Of a DNA stretch of 64,000 bases, positions 44,656 to 52,571 are shown piece by piece. Numbering within the stretch: position 1 is the first letter of the stretch; every line of letters begins with the position of its first letter. The position numbers were made by a program, and so were the translations under genes. The stretch comes from CAYVOV01 sp964453525. Its GTDB lineage: Bacteria > Chloroflexota > Dehalococcoidia > Dehalococcoidales > UBA2162. The stretch covers positions 36,698 through 100,697 of the forward strand of contig CAYVOV010000014.1 of assembly GCA_964453525.1 (NCBI GenBank), written 5' to 3'. The notes under the pieces were generated by a model. It made no database searches and was not told the DNA's origin. It was given only the letters and a program-made list of their open reading frames with translations.

Positions 44656-45615
44656 TCAGTTTTTATCGACTCCGAAAAAGGCCATCAAATCTAACTGCTT
44701 CTGCTTTACCTGGTCCGAGGTGTGCAAGAGGCTTCTCAGGCTTTGAGCAGCATCAACCATTTGTTGTGTATCGGTGCTTGACAATGCCTGAAGGGCAACA
44801 TTGCAAGCTTTCTTTACGGATGTAAGATATTTTCCTACTTCCTGTTTCATATGGTATCTTAGCTCCTGGTTAGGGGCGGAGTGATAGACTTTATTGAGTT
44901 CTGGCCTTGCCTGGTCAACGTGAGATACAATACTATCTACCGATTTTTTAAATGTTTCAACATCAGCCAGTGTAGTATTTGAGTTAAGTTCTGGCATAGT
45001 CCTGAGTGCTTTTAGTAACGGTACATATATATTTATCGCACCAATTCCGTTGAATGTCTCGATTATCAATGACTTGGAAATGTTTTTAAGATTGTCCATT
45101 TCGTGAACAATATGTAAAAGGTGGCGACGGGAAACCGTACCTTCCACTTTAATATCCAAATAGGGCAGGTCTTCGGGAGGGACACTCAGTTCATACGATA
45201 TTCTTTCACCGGGGAATATTACATCACCGTGCTCTTTTTCTTCCGGCGTGACTGCCGGAAAACTTTTTTCAGATGTCCAGGCTCCTTGTCGATATTTCTG
45301 CTTTAAAACTGTATCATCAAGCGGGATGGTTCTACTGACGCTTTGTGCCCATTTCTGTGAATTAGCACCTTCCCTCCCATCAGTGATTCTTAGTCCCACG
45401 CCCGTAAATACGATGTTGCCTCCGGTAGTGTTCTCAGGAGCGATATTCTCAACATTTATTGTGATTTTGACTCCCTCCCGTTCAAACGGCTGCCCTCTTC
45501 CAACTGCATAGGTCATTATTTCAGGTTCGCCTATGTTAATATGTGAACTCAAGTAATGCTGGAAAGAGTGCAGGAATTCCAAATTGCCCAGTAAAGCTGT
45601 GTTCTGTTCTGACAT
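44656..45615 (-). CDS. Hypothetical protein, unknown family
   Basis: A 319-residue soluble protein without signal peptide or membrane helix. The first ~170 residues look beta-rich (ITINVENIAPENTTGGNIVFTGVGLRI, then GERISYELSVPPEDLPYLDIKVEGTV). The rest is helical (ETFKKSVDSIVSHVDQARPELNKV and later). AAGGGAG precedes the ATG. I do not recognise it. It lies between the UroD-family gene and a small broken gene on the same strand. Confidence 0.65.
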   Translation of the reverse strand: MSEQNTALLGNLEFLHSFQHYLSSHINIGEPEIMTYAVGRGQPFEREGVKITINVENIAPENTTGGNIVFTGVGLRITDGREGANSQKWAQSVSRTIPLDDTVLKQKYRQGAWTSEKSFPAVTPEEKEHGDVIFPGERISYELSVPPEDLPYLDIKVEGTVSRRHLLHIVHEMDNLKNISKSLIIETFNGIGAINIYVPLLKALRTMPELNSNTTLADVETFKKSVDSIVSHVDQARPELNKVYHSAPNQELRYHMKQEVGKYLTSVKKACNVALQALSSTDTQQMVDAAQSLRSLLHTSDQVKQKQLDLMAFFGVDKN

Positions 45616-45757
45616 ATCAGTACTCCCTTAAGAGACAATAGTCCCCAAAGCCGGATTACCTCAGCCTAATAAGGTGAAACCATAGTCTCAGCCGGCCCCG
45701 GGATTGATGTTATCGCCGGCATTACTGCCGGCAGCTAGTATTTTACCAGAGAACTCT

Positions 45758-45988
45758 CTATTTTTGCCTGTATTCTGTATATTTTCTTATTGCTTCGTGC
45801 CATTCCTCCCTGGCTTTATCAACCTCTTTCCCCAGCCTGTCCATCTCTTTTAATTCATCTGCATCTAATACTCATGTAGGCAGACTCTCATCAGCTGTCG
45901 GTAGTTTCACCTTGTATTTCCTGTCCAACTCAATATACTTCATTAGGCTTTCATGCATTTCTTTTCGGGGGTCTTCAGTCTCAGCCAT
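45758..45988 (-). pseudogene. Small charged protein gene with an in-frame TGA
   Basis: From ATG 45988 to TAG 45758-45760 the frame is open for 77 codons except for TGA at codon 39 (45872-45874). The two halves (MAETEDPRKEMHESLMKY... and ...KEMDRLGKEVDKAREEW) look like one small, strongly charged helical protein. A CGA-to-TGA change is the simplest explanation. No hairpin of SECIS type follows, and the context is not redox-like, so selenocysteine is unlikely. It lies just outside the tRNA fragment that marks the proposed island edge. Confidence 0.6.
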
Positions 45989-46055
45989 CTCGGACCTCTC
46001 TTGAGAACTTGACCTGAAGTCTTGTTCTTTCCCGGTAAATCGAGCCTAAGCTGTT

Positions 46056-46093
46056 GGTAGGCCGTGCAGGTCTCGAACCTGCGACACCCTCAC
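46056..46093 (-). other. tRNA 3'-end fragment (att-site-like)
   Basis: On the minus strand the sequence has a variable-loop-like GGGTGTC, a perfect T-stem/loop GCAGG-TTCGAGA-CCTGC, the acceptor strand ACGGCCT, discriminator A and encoded CCA. The matching 5' acceptor strand (AGGCCGT) and the D and anticodon arms are absent within 100 bp upstream, so this is not a whole tRNA. Such 3' fragments are left where integrases recombine into tRNA genes. It lies about 110 bp from the truncated integrase frame. Confidence 0.75.
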
Positions 46094-46201
46094 TCATTTT
46101 GATACCCTGATTTTTCAAGCGCTGGGTCTGTCCCGACTAACTAAAACTCTGGAGGTAAATATCCGACATGATAGCTTATACAAATACTCAGGATAAGTCA
46201 A

Positions 46202-46837
46202 ATGCGCTTTCCCTTTTACTTAATCATGGTTGCACAAGCAACAATGAATATCAATATTTCTTTCGCCGCTATGGTTTCCTTCGGCTTCGCTCAGGACAGG
46301 CTAACTACTCACCATGAGCGGCACGCATTCCCACTCACCCTGAGCTTGTCGAAGGGTCTCCAACTAAAATTAAGAAGAATCACGTTTTCCGGACTAATAA
46401 GATACTATGAAATAAATAATAGGTCGGAAGGAAAGAGTCCGAAAGCGATTAGCTGGTATTCGGCAAATTTAAAGGGTTTTCGCAATTACCTGAAAAACAG
46501 GCATTTTCTCGATTGTTTAGATACTATTGATACAAAGCTACTCCGGGAGTATATTCTCTACTTAATGAAGAAGACGAGATATGAAAACCATCCTTATACT
46601 CCGTTAAAACAGGAGTCATTATCAACAGCCACAATCCACGGTCATGGCAGAACTCTACGAGCTCTCTTTAACTGGTTAGAAGTAGAAGGACTGGTGCATA
46701 GTAACCCTGCCAGGGACCTGAAGCCACTAAAAGTTACCAGGAAAGTAGTATCTACAGAAATAAATCTACACGGGAGGGCTAACTCATTATTAGAGCAGCC
46801 CTCCCTGTATTCAATTTTTCGTTTTAGGCCTTTATAA
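46202..46837 (+). pseudogene. Truncated tyrosine recombinase (integrase), N-terminal part only
   Basis: The frame encodes 211 residues, but residues about 25-52 are the translation of a dispersed repeat (FGFAQDRL... LSLSKG). The real similarity begins around residue 62: LIRYYEINNRSEGKSPKAIS, then YSANLKGFRNYLK, and ATIHGHGRTLRALFNWLEVEGLVHSNPARDLKPLK. This is the SAM-like core-binding domain of XerC/D-type integrases. The frame ends soon after, so the catalytic domain with the R-H-R-Y residues is missing. It is therefore a relic next to the tRNA fragment, consistent with a decayed island. Confidence 0.8.
46278..46356. repeat. Dispersed imperfect inverted repeat (CCTTCG...CTCAGG type)
   Basis: The left arm CCTTCGGCTTCGCTCAGG and the right arm CCTGAGCTTGTCGAAGGG are imperfect inverted copies about 40 bp apart. 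This arm pair is a well-known short intergenic repeat of many bacterial genomes and is often mistranslated as FGFAQDRL/LSLSKG. Here it lies in the 5' end of the integrase relic. Confidence 0.75.
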
Positions 46838-46859
46838 GGCAGCTTAAAAGCCGGTAGAC

Positions 46860-46925
46860 GGGGAGTTCGAGTAAAGTCGAACTCCACCTGAAACAATTTT
46901 GGTATTTATTTATTTTTATTCACTA
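46860..46925 (+). repeat. Island hairpin repeat, copy 1
   Basis: GGAGTTCGA-gtaaag-TCGAACTCC is a perfect 9-bp hairpin (46862-46885), then ACCTGAAACAATTTT and a T-rich stretch. It lies between the integrase relic and the convergent MBL gene, and the long T-rich run suits a terminator. Confidence 0.65.
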
Positions 46926-47073
46926 TTGTCGCTTGATAAAGATTAAGATGCTTGTCCAGCGATCAGAATTGGCCAGTCGTATCTTTCAGTTTTACAACAC
47001 TACCGTTATATCTAATGAAACCGGGAAATATATCAATAGTTAGTAACAAACAACAGCGGGCAGAAAATCCGGT

Positions 47074-48033
47074 TTATTGTTTTTTCTTATATGTGTTATA
47101 CCCCATGGCAAGTTGCTTTATAATTCCACGTAAAAGCAGTACGCCAAGAGGTTGTGGTTTTTTACGAGCTAACTTTTGCCAGCTGGTCATTAATACAAAC
47201 AAAACCTTGATTTTTAATGAGAGTATCTTGATTTCGGGAATGCCAAGTTTAATATTACTTAAAACTGTTTTTATCATGTAGTCGATATCTTCCAGTTTAT
47301 CCGCATTTTCATCAAACAGTTGCCACCAGGTCTCATATACTAGAAGTGCCTCGTCCAGAATTTGTTTTGATTCTTCTCCATAAATGTGACCGAAATGTGC
47401 CAGGCAGAGGCTATCGTAGTTAATGTTTTTAAACTTATTGAGAGTAGAAAGAAAGGCATGAGGGTCCCAATATGGCGGCATAAACACCGGTAAGAACGAA
47501 TTATCTGCGATCTTATCTCCAATAGCGTCACCAACAAAGATATTCCTATACTTCTCATCCATAATGGCAATATGGTCTTTGCAGTGCCCGGGCACTTCGT
47601 AAATCCGCAGGGTTGTTGTGCCCAGGTCTATAATATCGCCTTCCTTAAGTGGAGTAACATCCTGTATGTCCACATAAGGACCTGTACCGTATACTTTATT
47701 CCATGACTGATCTTCCAGTAATGGGACAGCTATATGTGAAGCCAGTACCTTTATCTCTTTACCTTCTCTGGCAGCTTCTCTCCGCAGAACAGGTGTACCC
47801 TGTGCGTGGTCATGGTGACTGTGGGTTACAATGATAATATCTGGTGGGAAAGCTCCCAGTTTCCTGAGTACCTTAATAATCCTGTTTGCCTCGGTGCGAG
47901 TCCCGCTGTCAATCAGACACTTTCTATCGCCTTCTATCAAATATACAGCTGTTGCTCCCGCCACTCCATACATACCGATGTCAATCAGTGTGGTAATATC
48001 ATTAATCTTTCCAGGCTGTCTTGTTGCGGACAT
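47074..48033 (-). CDS. Metallo-beta-lactamase fold hydrolase
   Basis: A 319-residue MBL protein with THSHHDHAQG (His71, His73, Asp75, His76), VPGHCKDHIAI and NIFVGDAIGD, so all the usual metal ligands including the bridging Asp are present. The C-terminal ~70 residues are basic (SLKIKVLFVLMTSWQKLARKKPQ). It shares fold and layout with the hydrolase at 18807-19700. GGGAGAG precedes the ATG. It lies 35 bp downstream of an SDR gene on the same strand, likely co-transcribed. The substrate is unknown. Confidence 0.84.
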   Translation of the reverse strand: MSATRQPGKINDITTLIDIGMYGVAGATAVYLIEGDRKCLIDSGTRTEANRIIKVLRKLGAFPPDIIIVTHSHHDHAQGTPVLRREAAREGKEIKVLASHIAVPLLEDQSWNKVYGTGPYVDIQDVTPLKEGDIIDLGTTTLRIYEVPGHCKDHIAIMDEKYRNIFVGDAIGDKIADNSFLPVFMPPYWDPHAFLSTLNKFKNINYDSLCLAHFGHIYGEESKQILDEALLVYETWWQLFDENADKLEDIDYMIKTVLSNIKLGIPEIKILSLKIKVLFVLMTSWQKLARKKPQPLGVLLLRGIIKQLAMGYNTYKKKQ

Positions 48034-48068
48034 TTTACTCTCCCGAACTTTACTTATAGTTATTGAAT

Positions 48069-48878
48069 CTAGCGACCTTTTTCAATAGCATTTCGGGCAA
48101 TGTTATCTACAAGTTTGGGTGCAATAAGCTTTAACCATAATCCCACTTTGCCCCGCATCGACATAATCAGTTCACGTTTTCGCTTAGAAATTGCTTTAAT
48201 AGTCAACTCCACGCACTTTTCGACCGTCATTACACGGGCCTCATTAAGAGTGCTTGTACCTAAAGGTTTAGCATCAGCGCCTAATGAGCGTTCCCTGATT
48301 CCTGTCGATACAAAGTCTGGACATATTACTGTTACACTTACTCCATCTTCAGAACACTCGATACGCAGTGAGTCATAAAATCCAACCGTTGCATGTTTGC
48401 TTGCTGCATACCCTATGCGGGTCGGCGCGCCTGCTTTACCTAGCAAGCTGCAAATTCCCACAATTCGCCCTTTCGTTTTCTTCAGGTAAGGAAGTGCATA
48501 GAATGTGCAGTATACGGTACCAAGATAGTTTACCTGCATTATACGCTCTAATATCGCAAGATCCTGTAATTCATCAAATCTGGAATACATGGACAGACCG
48601 GCATTATTGATAAGAGTATTAATTCTGCCATACTCTGAAATGGTACGTTCGATAAGTTGCTTACACTGAGACTCCTCAGTCACGTCAGTGGGAACAACTA
48701 TAGCTCTGGTACCTCTCTGAAGGCACTGTTCTGCCACATCATCAAGTTTATCTGCATTACGTGCTGCTAGGGCAAGCCAAGCACCCCTGTCAGCGAGTCG
48801 TAACGCCAGCTCATGCCCAATTCCTTCCGATGCGCCGGTAATGATAGTTACATTCTCAGAAAAAGTTGCATTTTTCAT
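48069..48878 (-). CDS. Short-chain dehydrogenase/reductase
   Basis: A 269-residue SDR with VTIITGASEGIGHELALRL, TLINNAGLSMYS, and Tyr-x3-Lys in RIGYAASKHATVGFYDSL. The C-terminal extension MRGKVGLWLKLIAPKLVDNIARN resembles DltE/YqjQ-like SDRs that act on lipids. GGAGGG precedes the ATG. It is first in a two-gene minus-strand unit with the MBL hydrolase, and a promoter-like pair lies at the edge of hairpin repeat copy 2. Confidence 0.86.
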   Translation of the reverse strand: MKNATFSENVTIITGASEGIGHELALRLADRGAWLALAARNADKLDDVAEQCLQRGTRAIVVPTDVTEESQCKQLIERTISEYGRINTLINNAGLSMYSRFDELQDLAILERIMQVNYLGTVYCTFYALPYLKKTKGRIVGICSLLGKAGAPTRIGYAASKHATVGFYDSLRIECSEDGVSVTVICPDFVSTGIRERSLGADAKPLGTSTLNEARVMTVEKCVELTIKAISKRKRELIMSMRGKVGLWLKLIAPKLVDNIARNAIEKGR

Positions 48879-49001
48879 ATGATGAATACCCTCCCTGGTT
48901 CATATTTATGATTGAAATTGAAGTGTGTGAATACTTTATTAGTCTGAAATGCCGTGGCGTTCTGCTCTAATAAGTGATACCATTCGCTTAGATAGGATTG
49001 T

Positions 49002-49029
49002 CATATATGTGAACAAGATTATATGTCAA
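49002..49029 (-). promoter_or_regulatory. Promoter-like pair at the left edge of repeat copy 2
   Basis: On the minus strand, TTGACA (49024-49029) and TATATG (49002-49007) are 16 bp apart, pointing toward the SDR gene that starts 124 bp further at 48878. The -35 lies within the repeat's own left arm (ATATGTCAAAC on the plus strand). Confidence 0.4.
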
Positions 49030-49098
49030 ACATGAAATTAAAACAATAGGGAGAGTCAAACTCCCCCTGAAAAAATGCTTTGTTTTACTTAGTTCTAA
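49023..49098 (+). repeat. Island hairpin repeat, copy 2 (long form)
   Basis: It contains ATGTCAAAC, AAAACAATA, GGGAGAGT-CAA-ACTCCCC (imperfect stem), CTGAAAAAATGC, TTTGTTTTACTTAG and TTCTAA. The outer AAAACAA and TTGTTTT arms can also pair. Its left part matches copies 6 and 8. It lies between divergent genes. Confidence 0.75.
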
Positions 49099-49167
49099 GC
49101 AAGCGATTTGTGATTATCAATAGTAATCGACTTGGACAACCATATTTCTGAATTAATACATTTAAAC

Positions 49168-49195
49168 TTGACAGCTCATTATCTGGAGTTATAAT
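49168..49195 (+). promoter_or_regulatory. Near-consensus sigma-70-type promoter of the DUF362 gene
   Basis: TTGACA (49168-49173) and TATAAT (49190-49195) are both perfect and 16 bp apart. Transcription would start about 49202, only 3-5 bases before the ATG at 49206, so the mRNA would be nearly leaderless. No Shine-Dalgarno lies at a usable distance. Confidence 0.7.
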
Positions 49196-49205
49196 AAGCA
49201 TCATT

Positions 49206-50477
49206 ATGAGTATTGTAGCTATAGTACGCGGTGAAGACTATGAAGAGATGGTCAGGGAAGCCTTGGGACTTCTTGGAGGGCTTAATAATATCATATCTGG
49301 AAAGGGTGCTTTAATAAAGCCAAATCTTGGCATATGGGGTACAAAAGGTATCCCCAGATGGATTAATCGGATGATAACGACTAAGCCAGAACTTGTTGCT
49401 GCATTAATTAAAGTTTTAAAAGAAGCAGGATTATCAGACATTGCCGTCGGAGATGGAGCAGTTCTCGATATGGATAGCTCTAAACAGCTTGTGAAAAGCG
49501 GATTTAAAAAGGTAGTCGAGGCAACCGGAGGAAGAGTCATAGACCTCGATCGGGAAGGTCATTACAAGATTGAGTGTGGAGAAAAACTCACACTGGAGAT
49601 AAGCAAACCCGTCATAGAGACGGAGAACTTAATAAATGTACCGGTCATAAAAACACATGGTTTCACAAAAGTTACCTTAGGAATGAAAAACCTGAAAGGT
49701 GTTATCTCAAAAAAATCAAAAAAAGCAATGCATCGAAGAAACCTGGAACATTCAATAGCGCTTCTTTGTAGTGCTGTTAGGCCGAAGCTTACAATTGTCG
49801 ACGCTCTCATCGGCTTGGAAGGGCTCGGGCCAAGCGTATGGGGCAAACCTGTAAAGCTAGGATTGCTTATCGCCGGTACAGACCCTGTTTCCGCAGATGC
49901 CATCGCAGCTAATATTATGGGGCAAGAGCCCAGGGATGTAGAACACATTAAAATTGCCTGGGAACTCGGACTGGGTGAAATAGAAATGGATAAGATTGAA
50001 GTCCGTGGTGTTCCTTTAAATGAGGCAAGTCATCCCTTTGAGCCGGCGCAATTAGGCTTTCACCACGCACTACAGCGGATCGGAACAAATGGAGTCAGAT
50101 ATTTCGGGTGGAAACCCGGAGATCCTTCATCAGAATGTTCAGGCTGTATAGACACATTATTTGGAGGATTATGGGCTCTTTTTAGCGACGTTTCTAAGCT
50201 TCAGAAACCTTTGGACATAGTTATAGGCCATCGAGACATACCTATAGAAGCAGGTGATAACGTTTTATTGTATGGCAGTTGCCAGACGAAGAATAGGGCT
50301 AACGGTACCTGGGTACGTGGTTGTCCTCCGACAATTTTGAACGCATACATGTCAATAGCTAAGATGGCCTTATCAAGATCAACATTTACATTAGCTCTGA
50401 CCAAACGACTGCTCAAAGGATACCAGATTAAACATCTGCCTGAATGGGATGATTATAGAGAAATAGTCGGTGATTAA
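49206..50477 (+). CDS. DUF362 domain protein
   Basis: A 423-residue protein with the DUF362 pattern: GALIKPNLGIWG, VGDGAVLDMDSS, LINVPVIKTHGFTKVTLGMKNLKGVIS, IVDALIGLEGLGPSVWGKPVKLGLLIAGTDPVSADAIAANIMG. After about residue 300 a Cys-containing tail follows (SSECSGCIDTL, LLYGSCQTKNRANGTWVRGCPPT) that could bind a metal or Fe-S cluster but lacks a full ferredoxin motif. The function of DUF362 proteins is not established. It is alone between hairpin repeats 2 and 3 and seems to be a single-gene unit with its own promoter. Confidence 0.87.
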   Translation: MSIVAIVRGEDYEEMVREALGLLGGLNNIISGKGALIKPNLGIWGTKGIPRWINRMITTKPELVAALIKVLKEAGLSDIAVGDGAVLDMDSSKQLVKSGFKKVVEATGGRVIDLDREGHYKIECGEKLTLEISKPVIETENLINVPVIKTHGFTKVTLGMKNLKGVISKKSKKAMHRRNLEHSIALLCSAVRPKLTIVDALIGLEGLGPSVWGKPVKLGLLIAGTDPVSADAIAANIMGQEPRDVEHIKIAWELGLGEIEMDKIEVRGVPLNEASHPFEPAQLGFHHALQRIGTNGVRYFGWKPGDPSSECSGCIDTLFGGLWALFSDVSKLQKPLDIVIGHRDIPIEAGDNVLLYGSCQTKNRANGTWVRGCPPTILNAYMSIAKMALSRSTFTLALTKRLLKGYQIKHLPEWDDYREIVGD

Positions 50478-50530
50478 CCAAACTTAATGTATCTTCTCTC
50501 ATAATACTCACTATCCCCTGATTCGGCGAA

Positions 50531-50580
50531 AGTCGAACTCTCCCTGAAACAATGCTTTTTTTGTTTAGTTCTAAATAAGC
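50531..50580 (+). repeat. Island hairpin repeat, copy 3
   Basis: AGTCGAACTCTCCCTGAAAC followed by AATGC, a run of seven T and GTTTAGTTCTAAATAAGC. The left GGGAGAG arm is missing, so the main hairpin cannot form; AAACAA and TTGTTT arms remain. It lies between the convergent DUF362 and PAP2-like genes. Confidence 0.75.
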
Positions 50581-50604
50581 CTTCTCTACAGTTGAATGTA
50601 TAAT

Positions 50605-51216
50605 TCAGTGAAAGAGCAACAGTACTATACCGCTAATGACCACAGCGATGGCAATACCACCGATTAATTGGACTAATGTATGCTCTTTGGTCCTGTGTTT
50701 AGCCCATCCGATAATTGGTAATGCAATAATTAAAAGAAGAAAGTTTTGGCTCCAGGCCGCAGAAGCCATTATCACGAGTATTGTCACAGTTCCTAAATGG
50801 TAACTAACCCGATAAAACATGTTGAATAATGCAATCATTATTGAGCCCGTGAGTAATGTAGCGTACGTATAAAGCATAATTGACGGAGCATTAAGTAAAA
50901 ATAGGCAGAAATAGCCTGATAACCCGAACAATAAAGCTATGACGAGGACATCTCTGGGATGGTTCTTCAGGAATGCGGTCGGGCTCGAGAGTAAATTTGA
51001 TATGTTATATTCTTTATAAGCCCTCGCGAAAACGTACAGACCTGGGAGTAAAATCAAGAAGATAATTAGTGAAACGATCCAGCTTGCCAGTAATGGAATG
51101 TCCACCGAATATGTCATAGCCATCAATGCTAATACCGAAATGCTTAACAAGCAAGGATTGGTTATTTTTGATATAACCATTCCTGCTTGAGTCAGTGTAT
51201 CTAATTCTGCTTTCAT
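50605..51216 (-). CDS. PAP2-like multi-pass membrane protein
   Basis: About 203 residues with six hydrophobic helices. The C-terminal half has the spacing of PAP2 lipid phosphatases: RVSYHLG (cf. PSGH), then GWAKHRTKEHTLVQLIGG (cf. SRxxxxxHxxxD), but the final Asp is Gln and the first KxxxxxxRP motif is not obvious. It may be a divergent or inactive PAP2 relative. The frame is open to a TTG at 51246; I prefer the ATG at 51216, though neither has a clear Shine-Dalgarno. Confidence 0.65.
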   Translation of the reverse strand: MKAELDTLTQAGMVISKITNPCLLSISVLALMAMTYSVDIPLLASWIVSLIIFLILLPGLYVFARAYKEYNISNLLSSPTAFLKNHPRDVLVIALLFGLSGYFCLFLLNAPSIMLYTYATLLTGSIMIALFNMFYRVSYHLGTVTILVIMASAAWSQNFLLLIIALPIIGWAKHRTKEHTLVQLIGGIAIAVVISGIVLLLFH

Positions 51217-51470
51217 ATAATCATGATTGAAATGCAAGGTGTTCAATTTCCGCCATTTAACAATACGAGTTTTAATAATGTATTAACCTGCATCAATAAA
51301 TATTTAAAGCTATTATGTTTCTTTAAGAAAGATTTATGTTATAACTTATTACTTTATATCAGATAAGAGTAGAAATATAGGTTCTAAAAGTCTCTGAAAA
51401 GGTGGAATTTAGTCCAAATATGGTGAATATAGAATATGATAATTTAGTCAATAATAGTATGATTCAGCAA

Positions 51471-51500
51471 AAGGAGGAGTCGAACTATACGGTAATAATT
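51471..51500 (+). repeat. Weak remnant of the island hairpin repeat
   Basis: AAAGGAGGAGTCGAACTATA resembles the repeat core (GAGTCGAACT), but the downstream TGAAACAATG part is missing. It could be chance. Confidence 0.3.
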
Positions 51501-51523
51501 CTCTGCTTTTTATTTGGTATACT

Positions 51524-51640
51524 ATGAAGGATAATATTCTGAGAGAGCCAACTTTAGGTACGGTCACTATTCCTGCAGCAGACTACGAGAACACGAAATC
51601 CTTTTATCTAGACTCTAATAGGCTTCTGACATTAGCTTAA
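51524..51640 (+). pseudogene. Possible start fragment of a glyoxalase/VOC-type gene
   Basis: A 38-codon frame whose middle reads TLGTVTIPAADYENTKSFYL, similar to the first strand and helix of VOC (glyoxalase/dioxygenase superfamily) domains. It stops right after. The surrounding 51247-51907 stretch is AT-rich and otherwise empty, so this is at best a gene relic. Confidence 0.35.
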
Positions 51641-51907
51641 TGACTATAAAATATTTCCAATTCATATGTAGTCTATCTAAAACGTCTAACAGTAGATAAT
51701 ATCTGGAGTTCTGTAAAATTCTCGGCACTCTCGTTTGGTGGGATTAGATATCCCCTGATAAACGGATCGGTTTGAGACACTCGTCTCATTGGTTTGGAGT
51801 GTGACGACTGTGTATGTATGGGGTTTATATCTTCTAAAGGATGGTTTGTTTCAACACGTAAATATGGGAATTTGTGACTTCTTCTCACAGTTAAATACTC
51901 CCGTTCT
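51641..51907. other. Intergenic stretch without a convincing gene
   Basis: A 71-codon minus-strand frame (51673-51888) exists, but its translation has no recognisable fold, no Shine-Dalgarno and unusual composition, so I do not call it. Nothing else is seen. Confidence 0.35.
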
Positions 51908-52240
51908 TTATCTTATTGGCGAATGATTATCTTTATCAGTTAAAGCAATCAGTGTTATCGCAATGCTTAGTGCTACAAAGATGGTAATAAGTACTATAGG
52001 AATATTATTGATGATGGGTGTTGTGACAGTTGTAATATAATCTTCAATTATATCTGAAGCTGTTTCGGGTGACATGTATGTTGCAATTGTTGTCCATAAA
52101 ATAGATGTTATAAATGGTGCGCTTGCTGCAAAAAACAACCATGTTACTAGAGCAGCTTTCGCATCACGAAAACATATTTTAACTACCCAGGTACCAATCA
52201 CTATTAAAATGGTGAGTATTAGTATAAACATGTTATCCAT
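51908..52240 (-). CDS. Small membrane protein, unknown function
   Basis: A 110-residue protein with about three hydrophobic helices (4-22, 30-52 and 78-101) joined by a polar loop (PETASDIIEDYITT), and a short charged C-terminus. I recognise no family. It is isolated, on the minus strand, in the AT-rich island section. Confidence 0.55.
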   Translation of the reverse strand: MDNMFILILTILIVIGTWVVKICFRDAKAALVTWLFFAASAPFITSILWTTIATYMSPETASDIIEDYITTVTTPIINNIPIVLITIFVALSIAITLIALTDKDNHSPIR

Positions 52241-52571
52241 AAGTCCAGTGTATTAATTAAGCATATATCTATCAATAGGATTAGGTATCATCTGTTATAT
52301 CTATAAAATCAATTTCAAGTATAAATTGGCTCAGTATTATTAATGGGTTTTGTCTTTGTAATCTGCTGCATTTTTTCATAATTAGATTTGTTTTCAGATA
52401 TAATTCACGGTTAAAGTCAAAATTATTGTTTGATAATAACTGAATTATTCAGGCTACAGGGAATACCAATTTGTGTTCGAAATGGTACTTTAAGATTATT
52501 GCAACTATACCTATGGTCATTGTAACTATGCTGCGTCAATTATATAAATATAATCAGGGGAATTATTCTGG
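52241..52571. other. AT-rich intergenic region before the coiled-coil gene
   Basis: 331 bp, strongly AT-rich, no frame of note. TATAAT at 52548-52553 lies about 20 bp before the coiled-coil gene and could be a -10 box, but no good -35 is seen. Confidence 0.35.

Noticed and set aside
51673..51888. 71-codon minus-strand frame
   Set aside because: No family, no Shine-Dalgarno, odd composition; likely chance in an AT-rich gap.
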